Program-made: the position numbers and the translations under genes
Shown: piece after piece, positions 8,736 to 17,542 of the stretch
Numbering within the stretch: position 1 is the first letter of the stretch
How the letters are laid out: every line of letters begins with the position of its first letter
The notes under the pieces: model-generated
Database searches by the model: none
What the model saw: the letters and a program-made list of their open reading frames with translations, nothing else
What the model was told of the DNA's origin: nothing
Assembly: GCA_013298025.1 (NCBI GenBank)
Contig: JAAFJE010000009.1
Location: 124,001-188,000, forward strand
DNA: 64,000 bases
Direction: 5' to 3'
DNA from: Cytophagales bacterium
Lineage (GTDB): Bacteria > Bacteroidota > Bacteroidia > Cytophagales > Spirosomataceae

Positions 8736-9401
8736 TTACCAAGCAATAGGGCTTTTGCCTTGCTGTACCAAGTAGGCATTGGCCTGCGAAAAGTGCTTAT
8801 TGCCAAACCATCCGCCTTGGTTTGCCGACATAGGCGAAGGGTGTTTGGCTTTTAAGACCAAGTGCTTTTTAGCATCAATAACCGCCCCTTTGTCTTGGGC
8901 ATATTTTCCCCAAAGCATAAATACAACGCCTTCTTTTTCGTCAGAAATACATTTAATCACGGCATCGGTAAACTGCTCCCAGCCTTTTTTTTGATGCGAG
9001 CCAGCCGTATTGGCACGTACCGTAAGCGTAGCATTGAGCAATAATACCCCTTGGGTTGCCCAGCGTTCTAAATTGCCAGAAACAGGTACAGCTACACCCA
9101 AATCGTCGTGTAATTCCCGAAAAATATTGATGAGCGAAGGCGGTTGGGCAATCCCGTCGTTGACCGAAAAAGATAATCCCATGGCTTGCCTAGCCCCATG
9201 ATAAGGGTCTTGTCCGAGAATCACCACCTTGGTGTTATCGAAAGGACATTGTTCAAAAGCATTAAAAATGAGCTTGCCCGGCGGATACACCGTATGATTG
9301 GCGTATTCTTCCTTGACAAAACTAACCAAATTGGAAAAATAAGGTTTTTCAAATTCTTGGTTCAAACGAGCTTTCCAAGAGGCTTCTATTTTAACATTCA
9401 T
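8736..9401 (-). CDS. ung: Uracil-DNA glycosylase, family 1
   Basis: 221 aa, usual length. Removes uracil from DNA as the first step of base excision repair in the cytoplasm. Motif A GQDPYHGARQAMGLSFSV (about 63-80) carries the water-activating Asp65; LLLNATLTVR and FMLWGKYAQ are conserved core strands; motif B HPSPMSANQGGWFG (about 187-200) carries the catalytic His and the DNA-intercalating loop. A TAGCTTTG box on the complement at 9425-9432 fits a -7 element, giving a very short leader; no good -33 box is seen. Confidence 0.97.
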   Translation of the reverse strand: MNVKIEASWKARLNQEFEKPYFSNLVSFVKEEYANHTVYPPGKLIFNAFEQCPFDNTKVVILGQDPYHGARQAMGLSFSVNDGIAQPPSLINIFRELHDDLGVAVPVSGNLERWATQGVLLLNATLTVRANTAGSHQKKGWEQFTDAVIKCISDEKEGVVFMLWGKYAQDKGAVIDAKKHLVLKAKHPSPMSANQGGWFGNKHFSQANAYLVQQGKSPIAW

Positions 9402-9657
9402 AGCTGTTTCACACTTTATTCAAACAAAGCTACATATTTTAGCTATGTGATACATAACTTTTCCTGATAGAAACCTACAGAATCCAAGAAATAACTTTAT
9501 CTTTCATGTACAAAACATTTGGATAAAATCCTTTTTATGTAGCATAAAAAATATTAAACATGAATGTGTATATTTGTTGTTACAACAGCGTTGTGTCCTA
9601 TATTTTGTTGGCTTAAGATTGTTATTAAAGCTTTAAACTCATTATATTCTTACTTCC

Positions 9658-10044
9658 ATGGTGTCAGCTACTACAAACGGCGTAAAAGTGAGTGTGGTGA
9701 CAGAATATCAAGCTGAATATTCTAATCCACTTCAATCTCATTTCGTTTTTTCTTATAGAATTAAAATCGAAAATGGAAGCGATTTTACGGTCAAGCTTTT
9801 GCGTAGGCATTGGTACATCCACGATGCCAACGGCTTGGTGCGTGAAGTAGAAGGCGAAGGCGTAGTAGGGCAACAGCCAGTGCTAGAGCCGGGGCAATCG
9901 CATGAATACCTGAGCGGTTGTAACCTCGATACGTCTATGGGAAAAATGGCTGGAACGTATCAAATGGAAAGAATTTTTGACGGAAAACTGTTTAAAGTAG
10001 TCATTCCCGACTTCACGTTGGTAGTCCCCTATCGTTTGAATTAA
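9658..10044 (+). CDS. apaG: ApaG domain protein
   Basis: 128 aa, standard ApaG (DUF525) length. Fibronectin-III-like all-beta protein. Signatures: VFSYRIKIEN, LRRHWYIHDANG, VVGQQPVLEPGQSHEYLSGC and the C-terminal FKVVIPDFTLVVP. ApaG proteins are linked genetically to Co2+ resistance and nucleotide polyphosphate metabolism in enterobacteria (corD), with no proven enzyme activity. Start is the ATG at 9658. The 256-bp divergent region to ung holds a TATATTTG box (9569-9576) but no matching -33 element. Confidence 0.93.
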   Translation: MVSATTNGVKVSVVTEYQAEYSNPLQSHFVFSYRIKIENGSDFTVKLLRRHWYIHDANGLVREVEGEGVVGQQPVLEPGQSHEYLSGCNLDTSMGKMAGTYQMERIFDGKLFKVVIPDFTLVVPYRLN

Positions 10045-10074
10045 GTTCTGATTGAAGTGTTGTATTAACCAATT

Positions 10075-10851
10075 TTGCCCTTGTTGATCAAACATTATAT
10101 ACAATATAAACTAGCAGCTCGCAACGAGCATGCCATTCATTCTCCCTTTGTATTTGATTTGTATTGTCGTGCGTTAAAGCCGCAGCAGGGCAGGTATTTT
10201 CAATTGATACGAGTTGCTGCTCCCGACTTGAACGCACCTACCCGAATAGAAGACAACCCTGCCGAAGTAGCCAATATAGTCATTGCCCTCAAGCAACTAC
10301 CTTTGCTACTCAAGCAACCCAATCATACAAGCACACATCAACCCATCAAAACCATCAAACTTTTAGCCCGACTGCTCAAGTACTTGAAACCTAGTAAGAT
10401 AGTTGACGTAGGCGGTTCGTTGGGAAGCAGTGCTTTGCTATGTGCCAAAGCGTACCCACAGGCCGAAATATACTTGTTTGAGGCCTCCAAAGAAAAGGCT
10501 ACATTACTAGAAAAAGCCTTAGCCTCTGCACCAAATATAACCTTGGAAATAGGCGAAAGAAAAACGTTATTTGCACAAGTGCTTGAAAAACAAATCGTTC
10601 CGAATATAGTTTATGCGGTACACTATACCTACGAAGAGTTAAGTGCTTATTTGCACGCATGGCAAATGCAAACAAATGCTCCCTTACTCACGTTTATTTT
10701 AGAAAAACCCTATACCAATGCCGAAAACCTGCTGGCTTGGCAACAAATACAACAACATCCGTGCGTAAGCATTAGCCTTGATTTGTATGAAATCGGGCTT
10801 TTCTTTGTAGGTAAAAATCAGGCGAAACAGCATTTTGTGTTGCGGTTTTAG
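10075..10851 (+). CDS. SAM-dependent methyltransferase-like protein
   Basis: About 258 aa. No ATG exists between the upstream in-frame TAA (10066-10068) and the conserved N-terminus, so it must start at a TTG (10075, 10081 or 10084) or ATT. The opening KLAARNEHAIHSPFVFDLYCRAL is the hallmark of a Bacteroidota family of class I methyltransferase-like proteins. A Rossmann glycine region follows: PSKIVDVGGSLGSSALLCAKAY (motif I, acidic end of strand 2 at YLFEASKEKA). Post-I motifs are poorly conserved, so activity and substrate are uncertain. It follows apaG by 30 nt and may share its transcript. Confidence 0.7.
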   Translation: MPLLIKHYIQYKLAARNEHAIHSPFVFDLYCRALKPQQGRYFQLIRVAAPDLNAPTRIEDNPAEVANIVIALKQLPLLLKQPNHTSTHQPIKTIKLLARLLKYLKPSKIVDVGGSLGSSALLCAKAYPQAEIYLFEASKEKATLLEKALASAPNITLEIGERKTLFAQVLEKQIVPNIVYAVHYTYEELSAYLHAWQMQTNAPLLTFILEKPYTNAENLLAWQQIQQHPCVSISLDLYEIGLFFVGKNQAKQHFVLRF

Positions 10852-10907
10852 CACTTGTTTCTTATCTAAATAGACCGTACTAACTTAGCAGCTAAACACA
10901 ACAACCC

Positions 10908-12167
10908 ATGTTTTTAAAACGTATTATACTTCATAATTTCAAATGCCTTAGCAATCTTGACTTGTCATTTGAAAACAATACTGCTGAAAACAGAAAGTGG
11001 ACGCTCATCTTGGGAGAAAATGGAACAGGCAAAAGCAATGTTCTCAAAGCAATTGCATTGGCAACTGCTGGTAGTAATGCTTTAGGTGAACTACTAGGAA
11101 ATGCCGATACATGGATAAAATATAATGAAAAAAGTTGCAAGATTACGGCTGAATTTGAAACTAAAAAAGGTCAGCCACGAACGGTTTCATTGCAGATTAA
11201 TAGAGGTGATAACCTTTCAAAAATAATAACCAACAACGCAGCAGCACTGCATTTGATTGATGAAGCAATTGAGCATGCTGAAAGAAATTATTTTGTAGTT
11301 GCTTATGGAGCAAGCAGAAGATTTTCAAATGATTTTTTCTCAAGTGTTGAAAAAAATAGAACCGCTCGCTCTATCAATGTAAGAAATTTATTTGACAATG
11401 CTTCCGTTTTACATCCTTTGGCTGCTTGGATTATCGAGTTAGACTATCGAAAGGGCATCAACGGCACAAATCTAATAAAAGAAGCCTTGCAGGATTTTTT
11501 ACCAGATATTGAATTTCACTCAATTGATAAGGAGAAAAAACAAGTACTTTTTAAAACAACCGACGGTATAATGCCGCTAGACCAACTGAGCGATGGTTAT
11601 CAAAATATGGCCGCATGGATTGGCGATTTGCTCTTTAGGGTTACAGAAACATTTAAAGACTATGAAAAACCTTTAGAAGCACGAGGGCTATTGCTCATAG
11701 ACGAGGTGGACTTGCATTTGCATCCTAAATGGCAACGAAAGTTATATGAATTTATCAGTGTCAAGCTGCCTAATTTTCAGGTAATTGCCACCACTCACTC
11801 GCCACTTACGGCACAGCAAGCAGCCCAAGGTGAATTATTTGCCCTTAAACGAAACAAAGAAAATAGCATTGAGTTGTTTCCTTTTATAGGTTCGCCCCAA
11901 ACACTTTTAGTAAATCAGCTTTTAATGACACCTGTTTTTGGCTTAGAAACAGACGAAAGTTATGAGATACAAAAAGCCAAACAACAATATGAAGAACTGA
12001 AAGCAAAAGGCGAAAACCTTGATGCCGAAGACCAAAAAGCATTACGGATTGTCAAGGAAAAATTAAATAACAATCTTCCTAAAAGAAAGACATCTATAAC
12101 AAGTGAAAAAGAGTTGGAACTCCTACAAAAAATTGAAAATCAACTAAATAACCAAGGATGGCTATGA
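10908..12167 (+). CDS. Septu PtuA-like AAA/ABC-type ATPase
   Basis: 419 aa. SMC/RecF-like ATPase: N-terminal strand-loop FLKRIILHNFKCLSNLDLSF, Walker A GENGTGKS (36-43), signature-like region LDQLSDGYQNMAAWIGDL, Walker B plus D-loop LLIDEVDLHLHP (about 262-273), H-switch ATTHSPL (about 293-299), then a charged coiled tail with YEIQKAKQQYEELKAK. No TOPRIM or nuclease domain. Its stop overlaps the ATG of an HNH nuclease gene (ATGA at 12164-12167). An ATPase of this type tightly paired with an HNH protein is the layout of Septu defence (PtuA-PtuB), which acts against phages. Assignment is by architecture and context, not by search. Confidence 0.8.
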   Translation: MFLKRIILHNFKCLSNLDLSFENNTAENRKWTLILGENGTGKSNVLKAIALATAGSNALGELLGNADTWIKYNEKSCKITAEFETKKGQPRTVSLQINRGDNLSKIITNNAAALHLIDEAIEHAERNYFVVAYGASRRFSNDFFSSVEKNRTARSINVRNLFDNASVLHPLAAWIIELDYRKGINGTNLIKEALQDFLPDIEFHSIDKEKKQVLFKTTDGIMPLDQLSDGYQNMAAWIGDLLFRVTETFKDYEKPLEARGLLLIDEVDLHLHPKWQRKLYEFISVKLPNFQVIATTHSPLTAQQAAQGELFALKRNKENSIELFPFIGSPQTLLVNQLLMTPVFGLETDESYEIQKAKQQYEELKAKGENLDAEDQKALRIVKEKLNNNLPKRKTSITSEKELELLQKIENQLNNQGWL

Positions 12168-12994
12168 TAGCATTAGTACGAAAACGAACTATTTCTGCCA
12201 TCAATTATAAATTCAGAGGAGCAGATAAGAAAGAAAAAGATAAGGAATTGATGCTTGCTCAACGAGCTTTTTTACATGACCCAAATAAGAAAATTCAATT
12301 CAAAAGTACTTTTTGGAAAGGAGCTAAAGGGCAACTAAAAAAAGAAAGCCACGGAAAATGTGCCTACTGCGAAGCGAATACCGAAGTGGTAGCACATGGC
12401 GATGTAGAACACTACAGACCCAAAAGTATATATTGGTGGCTTGCTTACACTTATGATAATTATTTGTATGCTTGCCAGATTTGTAACCAGCAATACAAAA
12501 GTAATCGCTTTCCTATCGGAGCAACACAACTTTCAGCACCTCCCATCACACAGAATACAACCGACCAAGCTATAGAGGAATTGGCTGGAAATATTTCGCC
12601 CGACCCTATCGACATTACGTTGAATTATACACTTGAAAAGTATCTGGAAGAACACTGAGCGGAAGGAGCGTATTTAATTAATCCGTATTTTGATGACCCT
12701 ACAACTTATTTTAAGTATGAAGCAGATGACATAACAGAAGAAGTGAAAATTGTAGCAACACACCCACAATACAATGCACATATAAAAGCCGCCGAAGACT
12801 TTTATGGTATTAACCGTACCGAACTAAAAAGTATTCGCTATGCTATTTTTAAAACGTTCAGAACCTTTAAGATAGCCTACAAAGCTTTGGCTGATGAACC
12901 TACAAAGAAAGAAGTAAAAAAGCAGCTTGATGATATGATTTCAGACAAATATTTATTTGCAGGTATGAACCGATATTTTAATAAAATCTTGTAA
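12164..12994 (+). pseudogene. Septu PtuB-like HNH endonuclease gene interrupted by an in-frame TGA
   Basis: Start is the ATG at 12164 in the ATGA overlap with the ATPase gene (an ATG at 12158 is also in frame). The frame runs 164 codons to TGA at 12656-12658, then continues open in the same frame for another 111 codons to TAA at 12992-12994, still with protein-like sequence (AYLINPYFDDP directly after the stop, then an Asp/Lys-rich helical tail ending NRYFNKIL). The HNH core is before the stop: zinc Cys pair in KCAYCEAN, VEHYRPKS with the catalytic His, and YACQICNQQYKSNRFP with the second Cys pair and Asn. This is the TIGR02646-like HNH type. So a full-length protein of about 276 aa is cut to 164 aa by one codon. 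Options: recent nonsense mutation, sequencing error, or a functional short form or readthrough. Confidence 0.8.
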
Positions 12995-13420
12995 ACAACA
13001 TCCTAAAACACATACAATAAACAAATAAAATAACCTTAAACACGCACCTAATAAAGCCATTATTCCCTAATTTATCTGTTGTAATCACAAAAGTTTAAGG
13101 AGAAAAATAGTATATTCATGGAAAATTAGGCTAACGTAATTTAATAGAAAAGCAATTTTGTGATAGTCGTAGTTATTTTTATATAAAAGAATATTTTTAT
13201 TTTTAAATAATACATATACTCTTTTTTGCTTATTTTAAAAGTTTAGCTCTAATAAAATAGCCCAAACAAATATGATAGGTAGCGTACCATAGCTATGCTT
13301 ACTTCATACAACTATATATTTAAAAGATTATAAAACAGCCACTCCTACATGACCAAACGCTGTAGGTGGTAAATTGATTAGGAAGTCCCAAACCACAATT
13401 ATTTGCCAATATAACATCTG
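12995..13420. other. AT-rich intergenic region before the H-NOX gene
   Basis: No ORF, RNA or clear promoter found. Minor features only: a 10-bp palindrome CATAGCTATG (13288-13297) and a weak hairpin CCTACA/TGTAGG around 13345-13367 in what would be the H-NOX leader. Confidence 0.4.
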
Positions 13421-13960
13421 ATGAAGGGTATCGTATTTACTAATTTTCTGGAAATGGTCGAACAAAAATTTGGTTACGACCTTGTTGATAAGCTCATTGA
13501 AGCATCAAATTTACCTTCTCAAGGTATTTATACCGCCGTGGGGACTTACGCCCACCAAGAAATCGTTACGCTTGTGGTCAATCTAAGTGCCCTGACACAA
13601 ATTTCAGTGGAAGATTTGCTAAAGACTTTTGGCAGGTATATGTTTCCGGTATTAGCCAATACGTACAGCCATTTTTTAAAAGATGTACACAGTGCTTTCG
13701 ACCTGATTTGTAGTATCGAAAATTATATACACGTAGAGGTACATAAGTTATACCCTGATGCCGAATTGCCCCATTTCGATGTACATAAACCATCCGCAGA
13801 AAGCTTGGTGCTCGATTATCACTCTGATAGAAGTATGGGGGCTTTTGCCTTGGGGTTATTGGAAGAATGTCTGGCATTTTACCATGAAAACGCCTCCGTT
13901 TCGATGCACTACTTGAATGAGTCTGGGAGTAAGGTAAGATTTGAAATTATAAAGCAATGA
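13421..13960 (+). CDS. H-NOX heme-based nitric oxide sensor
   Basis: 179 aa, normal H-NOX (HNOB) length. Binds heme and senses NO (or O2 in some members), passing the signal to a partner kinase. N-terminal MKGIVFTNFLEMVEQKFG is typical. Proximal heme ligand is His104 in ENYIHVEVHKLYPDAELP; the propionate-binding YxSxR motif is Y133-S135-R137 in DYHSDRSM, followed by the conserved GLLEECLAFYHE helix. No distal-pocket residues can be assigned with certainty by eye, so O2 binding is not excluded, though partner context favours NO. Overlaps the following kinase gene by 4 nt (ATGA at 13957-13960), so the two are translationally coupled. Confidence 0.93.
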   Translation: MKGIVFTNFLEMVEQKFGYDLVDKLIEASNLPSQGIYTAVGTYAHQEIVTLVVNLSALTQISVEDLLKTFGRYMFPVLANTYSHFLKDVHSAFDLICSIENYIHVEVHKLYPDAELPHFDVHKPSAESLVLDYHSDRSMGAFALGLLEECLAFYHENASVSMHYLNESGSKVRFEIIKQ

Positions 13961-16845
13961 GTACAGAAGAGGAATTAGAACTGTTAAAAAAGCGATTTGA
14001 ACGAGAGAGAAAAGCTCGTATTCAAGCCGAAACAATCCTTGAGCAAAAGGCTTTAGAATTATTTGAATCGAACCAAAATCTTCTAAAGCTCAACCAAAGC
14101 CTTGAGATACAAATTAATGAAAAAATATCTGAACTGAGCCTCAGCGAACGCCGGTACCGTCAGCTTGTGGGGTCGGTGCAAGACATTATATACAAGGTTT
14201 CGCCCGATGGCTACTTTACGTTTGTCAATTCGGTCGTAGAGCAAAGGCTTGGCTATACAGAAGAAGAAATTTTAGGAAAACATTTTACGGAGCTGGTTGT
14301 ACCCGAATACCATGAAGAATTGATTGGTTTTTACCTCAATATGATTACGAATGGTAAAGAAAGTACCTATAACGAATTTCCCGTATATACTAAAAATCAC
14401 CAACTTGTTTGGATTGGCCAAACCGTTCGGTTGGTTGATGAAGGCAACAATGTACTTGAGTTGGTGGCTGTAGCCAGAGATATTACAGATAGAAAAAATA
14501 CAGAAGAACAACTAAAAAATACGCAAATTCGGCTATCAACACTGATTTCTAATATGCAATCGGGGATTTTGGTAGAAGATGAAAATCGTAAAATTATTTT
14601 AATTAATCAGTTTTTATGTGATATTTTTGGTATTAAAGGAAATCCAGAAGAGATGGTTGGCGTTGATTGTGCCGTTTCTATGGATGCCCTTAAACACCAG
14701 TTCCAAGACCCAGAAGAGTTTATCAGTCAGGTCAATAACTTATTAAGCGAACGAAAAATGTTCCTGAATGAAACCGTTTATATGGCCGATAAACGTATTT
14801 TGGAACGCTCGTATATTCCCATTTTCTTGGACAATCAATATATGGGGCATCTTTGGCAATACAACGATGTTACAGAGAAATACCATGCCCAAGAAGCCAT
14901 TCGGAAAAGTGAAGAGAAGTACCGAGGCATCATGAACAACATGGAGCTTGGTTTGCTAGAAGTGGACAACGAGCAAACGATTGTTAGAGCTTATGCTCGT
15001 TTCTGTGAAATGGTAGGGTATTCGGCAGAGGAGTTAGTTGGGAAAAATGCCCAAAATTTATTCTTACCCGAAGAGTTTGTACAGTTAATAGAAGAGCAAC
15101 AAAGCCTGCGTAAAATAGGAGGTAGTAGTTCTTATGAAGTACCTATTTTGCATAAAAACGGTGATATAATCTGGACGCTCATTAGTGGTGCTCCTATCAT
15201 TGGCGAAGACGGGGTTGTAACGGGTTCCATCGGGATTCACTACGACATCAATGAGCGTAAAAAATTAGAGCAAGAGCTCAGTTTGGCGAAGCAAATTGCC
15301 GAAGATGCCCGACAAGCAGAGAAGCAGTTCTTGGCCAATATGAGCCACGAAATACGCACGCCACTCAATGCCATTATTGGTATGGCCCATTTGTTGTTCG
15401 ATACTCGCCCTACGCCACAGCAAATGGAATACCTCGAAATCCTCAGAAGTTCTGCCGATTTCTTGCATAGTCTTATTTCTGACTTGCTCGACATGGCGAA
15501 AATTGAGGCAGGTAAAATTGAGGTGCATCACAAAGAATTTGACTTAATTGGCTTGCTGAAAACAATTCAGAAGGTTTTTGAGATAAAAATTAGTGCCAGA
15601 CCCATAGATGTACACGTAATGATTGATTCTAAAATCAATGGTTCGTATATTGGTGATGACTTATTGCTCAACCAAATTTTACTCAATTTGCTGGGCAATG
15701 CCGATAAGTTTACAGAAAAAGGTAGTATCTCGCTGAGTGTGCGTTTGGTAGCCGACGACGACGAAAATGCCTTGTTGGAGTTCAAGGTGCAAGATACAGG
15801 TATTGGTATATCGCCTGAAAAACTGGGCTTGATTTTCCAGAAATTTAAGCAAATCAATCACCAAGGTCATAAACAAAAAGGTACAGGACTAGGACTAGCC
15901 ATTACCAAAGAGCTTGTTGAGTTGCAGGGTGGCTCTATTCGTGCTACCAGCGAAGAAGGGGTTGGAAGTGCGTTTATTTTCATGCTTCCTTATAAAAAAG
16001 GACAAAACATGGTAATTGAGCCTCCTAAAGGAAGCCATTTCATGGAAAGAAAAGACTTTGAAAATGGACATATCTTGGTGGTAGAAGATAACCTCATGAA
16101 CCAAAAGTATATCTCAAGCTTGTTGAATAAATGGGAAAGACAATTCACGGTGGTATCTGACGGTAAACAAGCCGTAGAAAAAACACAGGCACAGAAGTTT
16201 GATATTATTTTCATGGATTTGCAAATGCCACACATGGATGGCTACGAAGCTACCATCGCTATCAGAAGTACCAAGTCGCAAAACCAACATATTCCGATTG
16301 TTGCCCTCACGGCATCGGCTATGCTCGACCAAAAAACCAAGGCTATTGATGTGGGCATGAACGACTTTTTACCAAAGCCTTTTGCACCGAATCAGCTTTT
16401 TGAAATGTTACAAAAGTATGCAAAAGACCCTAGCGAAAAAATGGCTGCTATTCCAGAAGAATCGACTAAAAAAGAAGAGCCTCGTATCAATAGAGATATA
16501 TTAGACCACGAAAGGTTACAAGAAATGTATGAGGGCGATGTAGATTATCAAGTAGATATGTTCGATACATTTTTGGAAGATGTCTTGCACGAATTTGCTG
16601 ATTTAACTCCGCTCAACGAGCAACAACAGTTTATGGATATAAAACGATTAGCCCATAAACTCAAACCTACCCTTGGCATGGTGGGCTTAACAACCTTAGA
16701 ACAAAAGTTAATAGAAATAGAACACATTGCCCTGGAAAAACCTGACTATCAGGATTTAAAAGAAAAAATAGAACGCTTTACGCATCTCTTAGATGAGGCC
16801 GTACCAACATTAAAAGATGAATTGCACCGCTTAAAAAACCTTTAA
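13957..16845 (+). CDS. PAS-containing hybrid sensor histidine kinase with receiver and Hpt domain
   Basis: 962 aa, soluble (no membrane segment). Order: coiled coil 1-65; PAS 1 about 66-185 (YRQLVGSVQDIIYKVSPDG, GYTEEEILGKHF); PAS 2 about 190-310; PAS 3 about 318-435 (GYSAEELVGKNAQ); HisKA with phospho-His about 464 in NMSHEIRTPLNA; HATPase_c about 565-685 (NLLGNADKFTEKG, DTGIGISPEK, KGTGLGLAITKELV); receiver about 705-820 with Asp in IIFMDLQMPHMDGYEA; C-terminal Hpt about 860-960 with His in LAHKLKPTLGMVG. A full internal phosphorelay. Overlap with the H-NOX gene marks it as the H-NOX-responsive kinase. The likely output is the LytTR regulator 4 nt downstream, or the Hpt may serve other receivers. 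Confidence 0.93.
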   Translation: MSTEEELELLKKRFERERKARIQAETILEQKALELFESNQNLLKLNQSLEIQINEKISELSLSERRYRQLVGSVQDIIYKVSPDGYFTFVNSVVEQRLGYTEEEILGKHFTELVVPEYHEELIGFYLNMITNGKESTYNEFPVYTKNHQLVWIGQTVRLVDEGNNVLELVAVARDITDRKNTEEQLKNTQIRLSTLISNMQSGILVEDENRKIILINQFLCDIFGIKGNPEEMVGVDCAVSMDALKHQFQDPEEFISQVNNLLSERKMFLNETVYMADKRILERSYIPIFLDNQYMGHLWQYNDVTEKYHAQEAIRKSEEKYRGIMNNMELGLLEVDNEQTIVRAYARFCEMVGYSAEELVGKNAQNLFLPEEFVQLIEEQQSLRKIGGSSSYEVPILHKNGDIIWTLISGAPIIGEDGVVTGSIGIHYDINERKKLEQELSLAKQIAEDARQAEKQFLANMSHEIRTPLNAIIGMAHLLFDTRPTPQQMEYLEILRSSADFLHSLISDLLDMAKIEAGKIEVHHKEFDLIGLLKTIQKVFEIKISARPIDVHVMIDSKINGSYIGDDLLLNQILLNLLGNADKFTEKGSISLSVRLVADDDENALLEFKVQDTGIGISPEKLGLIFQKFKQINHQGHKQKGTGLGLAITKELVELQGGSIRATSEEGVGSAFIFMLPYKKGQNMVIEPPKGSHFMERKDFENGHILVVEDNLMNQKYISSLLNKWERQFTVVSDGKQAVEKTQAQKFDIIFMDLQMPHMDGYEATIAIRSTKSQNQHIPIVALTASAMLDQKTKAIDVGMNDFLPKPFAPNQLFEMLQKYAKDPSEKMAAIPEESTKKEEPRINRDILDHERLQEMYEGDVDYQVDMFDTFLEDVLHEFADLTPLNEQQQFMDIKRLAHKLKPTLGMVGLTTLEQKLIEIEHIALEKPDYQDLKEKIERFTHLLDEAVPTLKDELHRLKNL

Positions 16846-16849
16846 AATC

Positions 16850-17539
16850 ATGAAGTTAAAATGCATTATTGTTGATGATGAATTGATGGCTCGAAAAGCA
16901 TTACAGAAGCTGTGCGAGCAACACCAATCAATCGAATTGGTGGCAACTTGTGTGAATGCACAGGAAGCACTTGCCATTTTAGAACAACAAGAAATAGAGT
17001 TGATTTGGCTAGACGTAGAAATGCCTGGCCTTACGGGTTTTGATTTACTGGAGAAAATCACAAGTATGCCATTTGTGGTGCTTACTACGTCTAAAACGGA
17101 GTATGCTTTTGATGCCTTCCAATACCAAGTGGTTGATTATATCAAAAAGCCCATTACAGTGCCTCGCTTCAACTTGGCAGTAGAAAAAGTGTTAGAACTG
17201 AGCCAAAAGAAAGAAAATGCACAAGCACAACACAACGAAATTTATATCAAGCATGATGGGCGTTACATTCGTTTGCCTTATTCCGATATTCAATATGTAG
17301 AAAATGTGGGAGATTATGTGAAAATTTTCACGAGCAAACATTCCTATGTAATTCATAGTACGATGAAGTCGCTGGAAGAAAAACTGGGCAAAAAGTTTTT
17401 ACGGGTGCATCGGTCATACATCGTGCATTTAGAAAAAATAGTCGATATAGAAGAAAATAACCTCGTTATTGCCAACAAGGTTATTCCTATCAGTAGGGCC
17501 AATAAGTCAGAATTACTCAACAGGCTCAATATGCTCTAA
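16850..17539 (+). CDS. LytTR-family response regulator
   Basis: 229 aa. Receiver domain 1-120: acidic pocket IIVDDELMAR, phospho-acceptor Asp in LIWLDVEMPGLTGFDLL (about 54), Thr/Ser in VVLTTSKTEYAFDAF, Lys in DYIKKPI. LytTR DNA-binding domain about 130-228: EIYIKHDGRYIRLPYSDI, VENVGDYVKIFT, LRVHRSYIVHLEKI, VIPISRANKSELL. Binds DNA as a transcription factor. It lies 4 nt after the H-NOX kinase gene, so H-NOX, kinase and regulator form one operon. Its stop is only 3 nt from the stop of the opposing kinase gene; no terminator fits between them. Confidence 0.94.
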   Translation: MKLKCIIVDDELMARKALQKLCEQHQSIELVATCVNAQEALAILEQQEIELIWLDVEMPGLTGFDLLEKITSMPFVVLTTSKTEYAFDAFQYQVVDYIKKPITVPRFNLAVEKVLELSQKKENAQAQHNEIYIKHDGRYIRLPYSDIQYVENVGDYVKIFTSKHSYVIHSTMKSLEEKLGKKFLRVHRSYIVHLEKIVDIEENNLVIANKVIPISRANKSELLNRLNML

Positions 17540-17542
17540 AGA

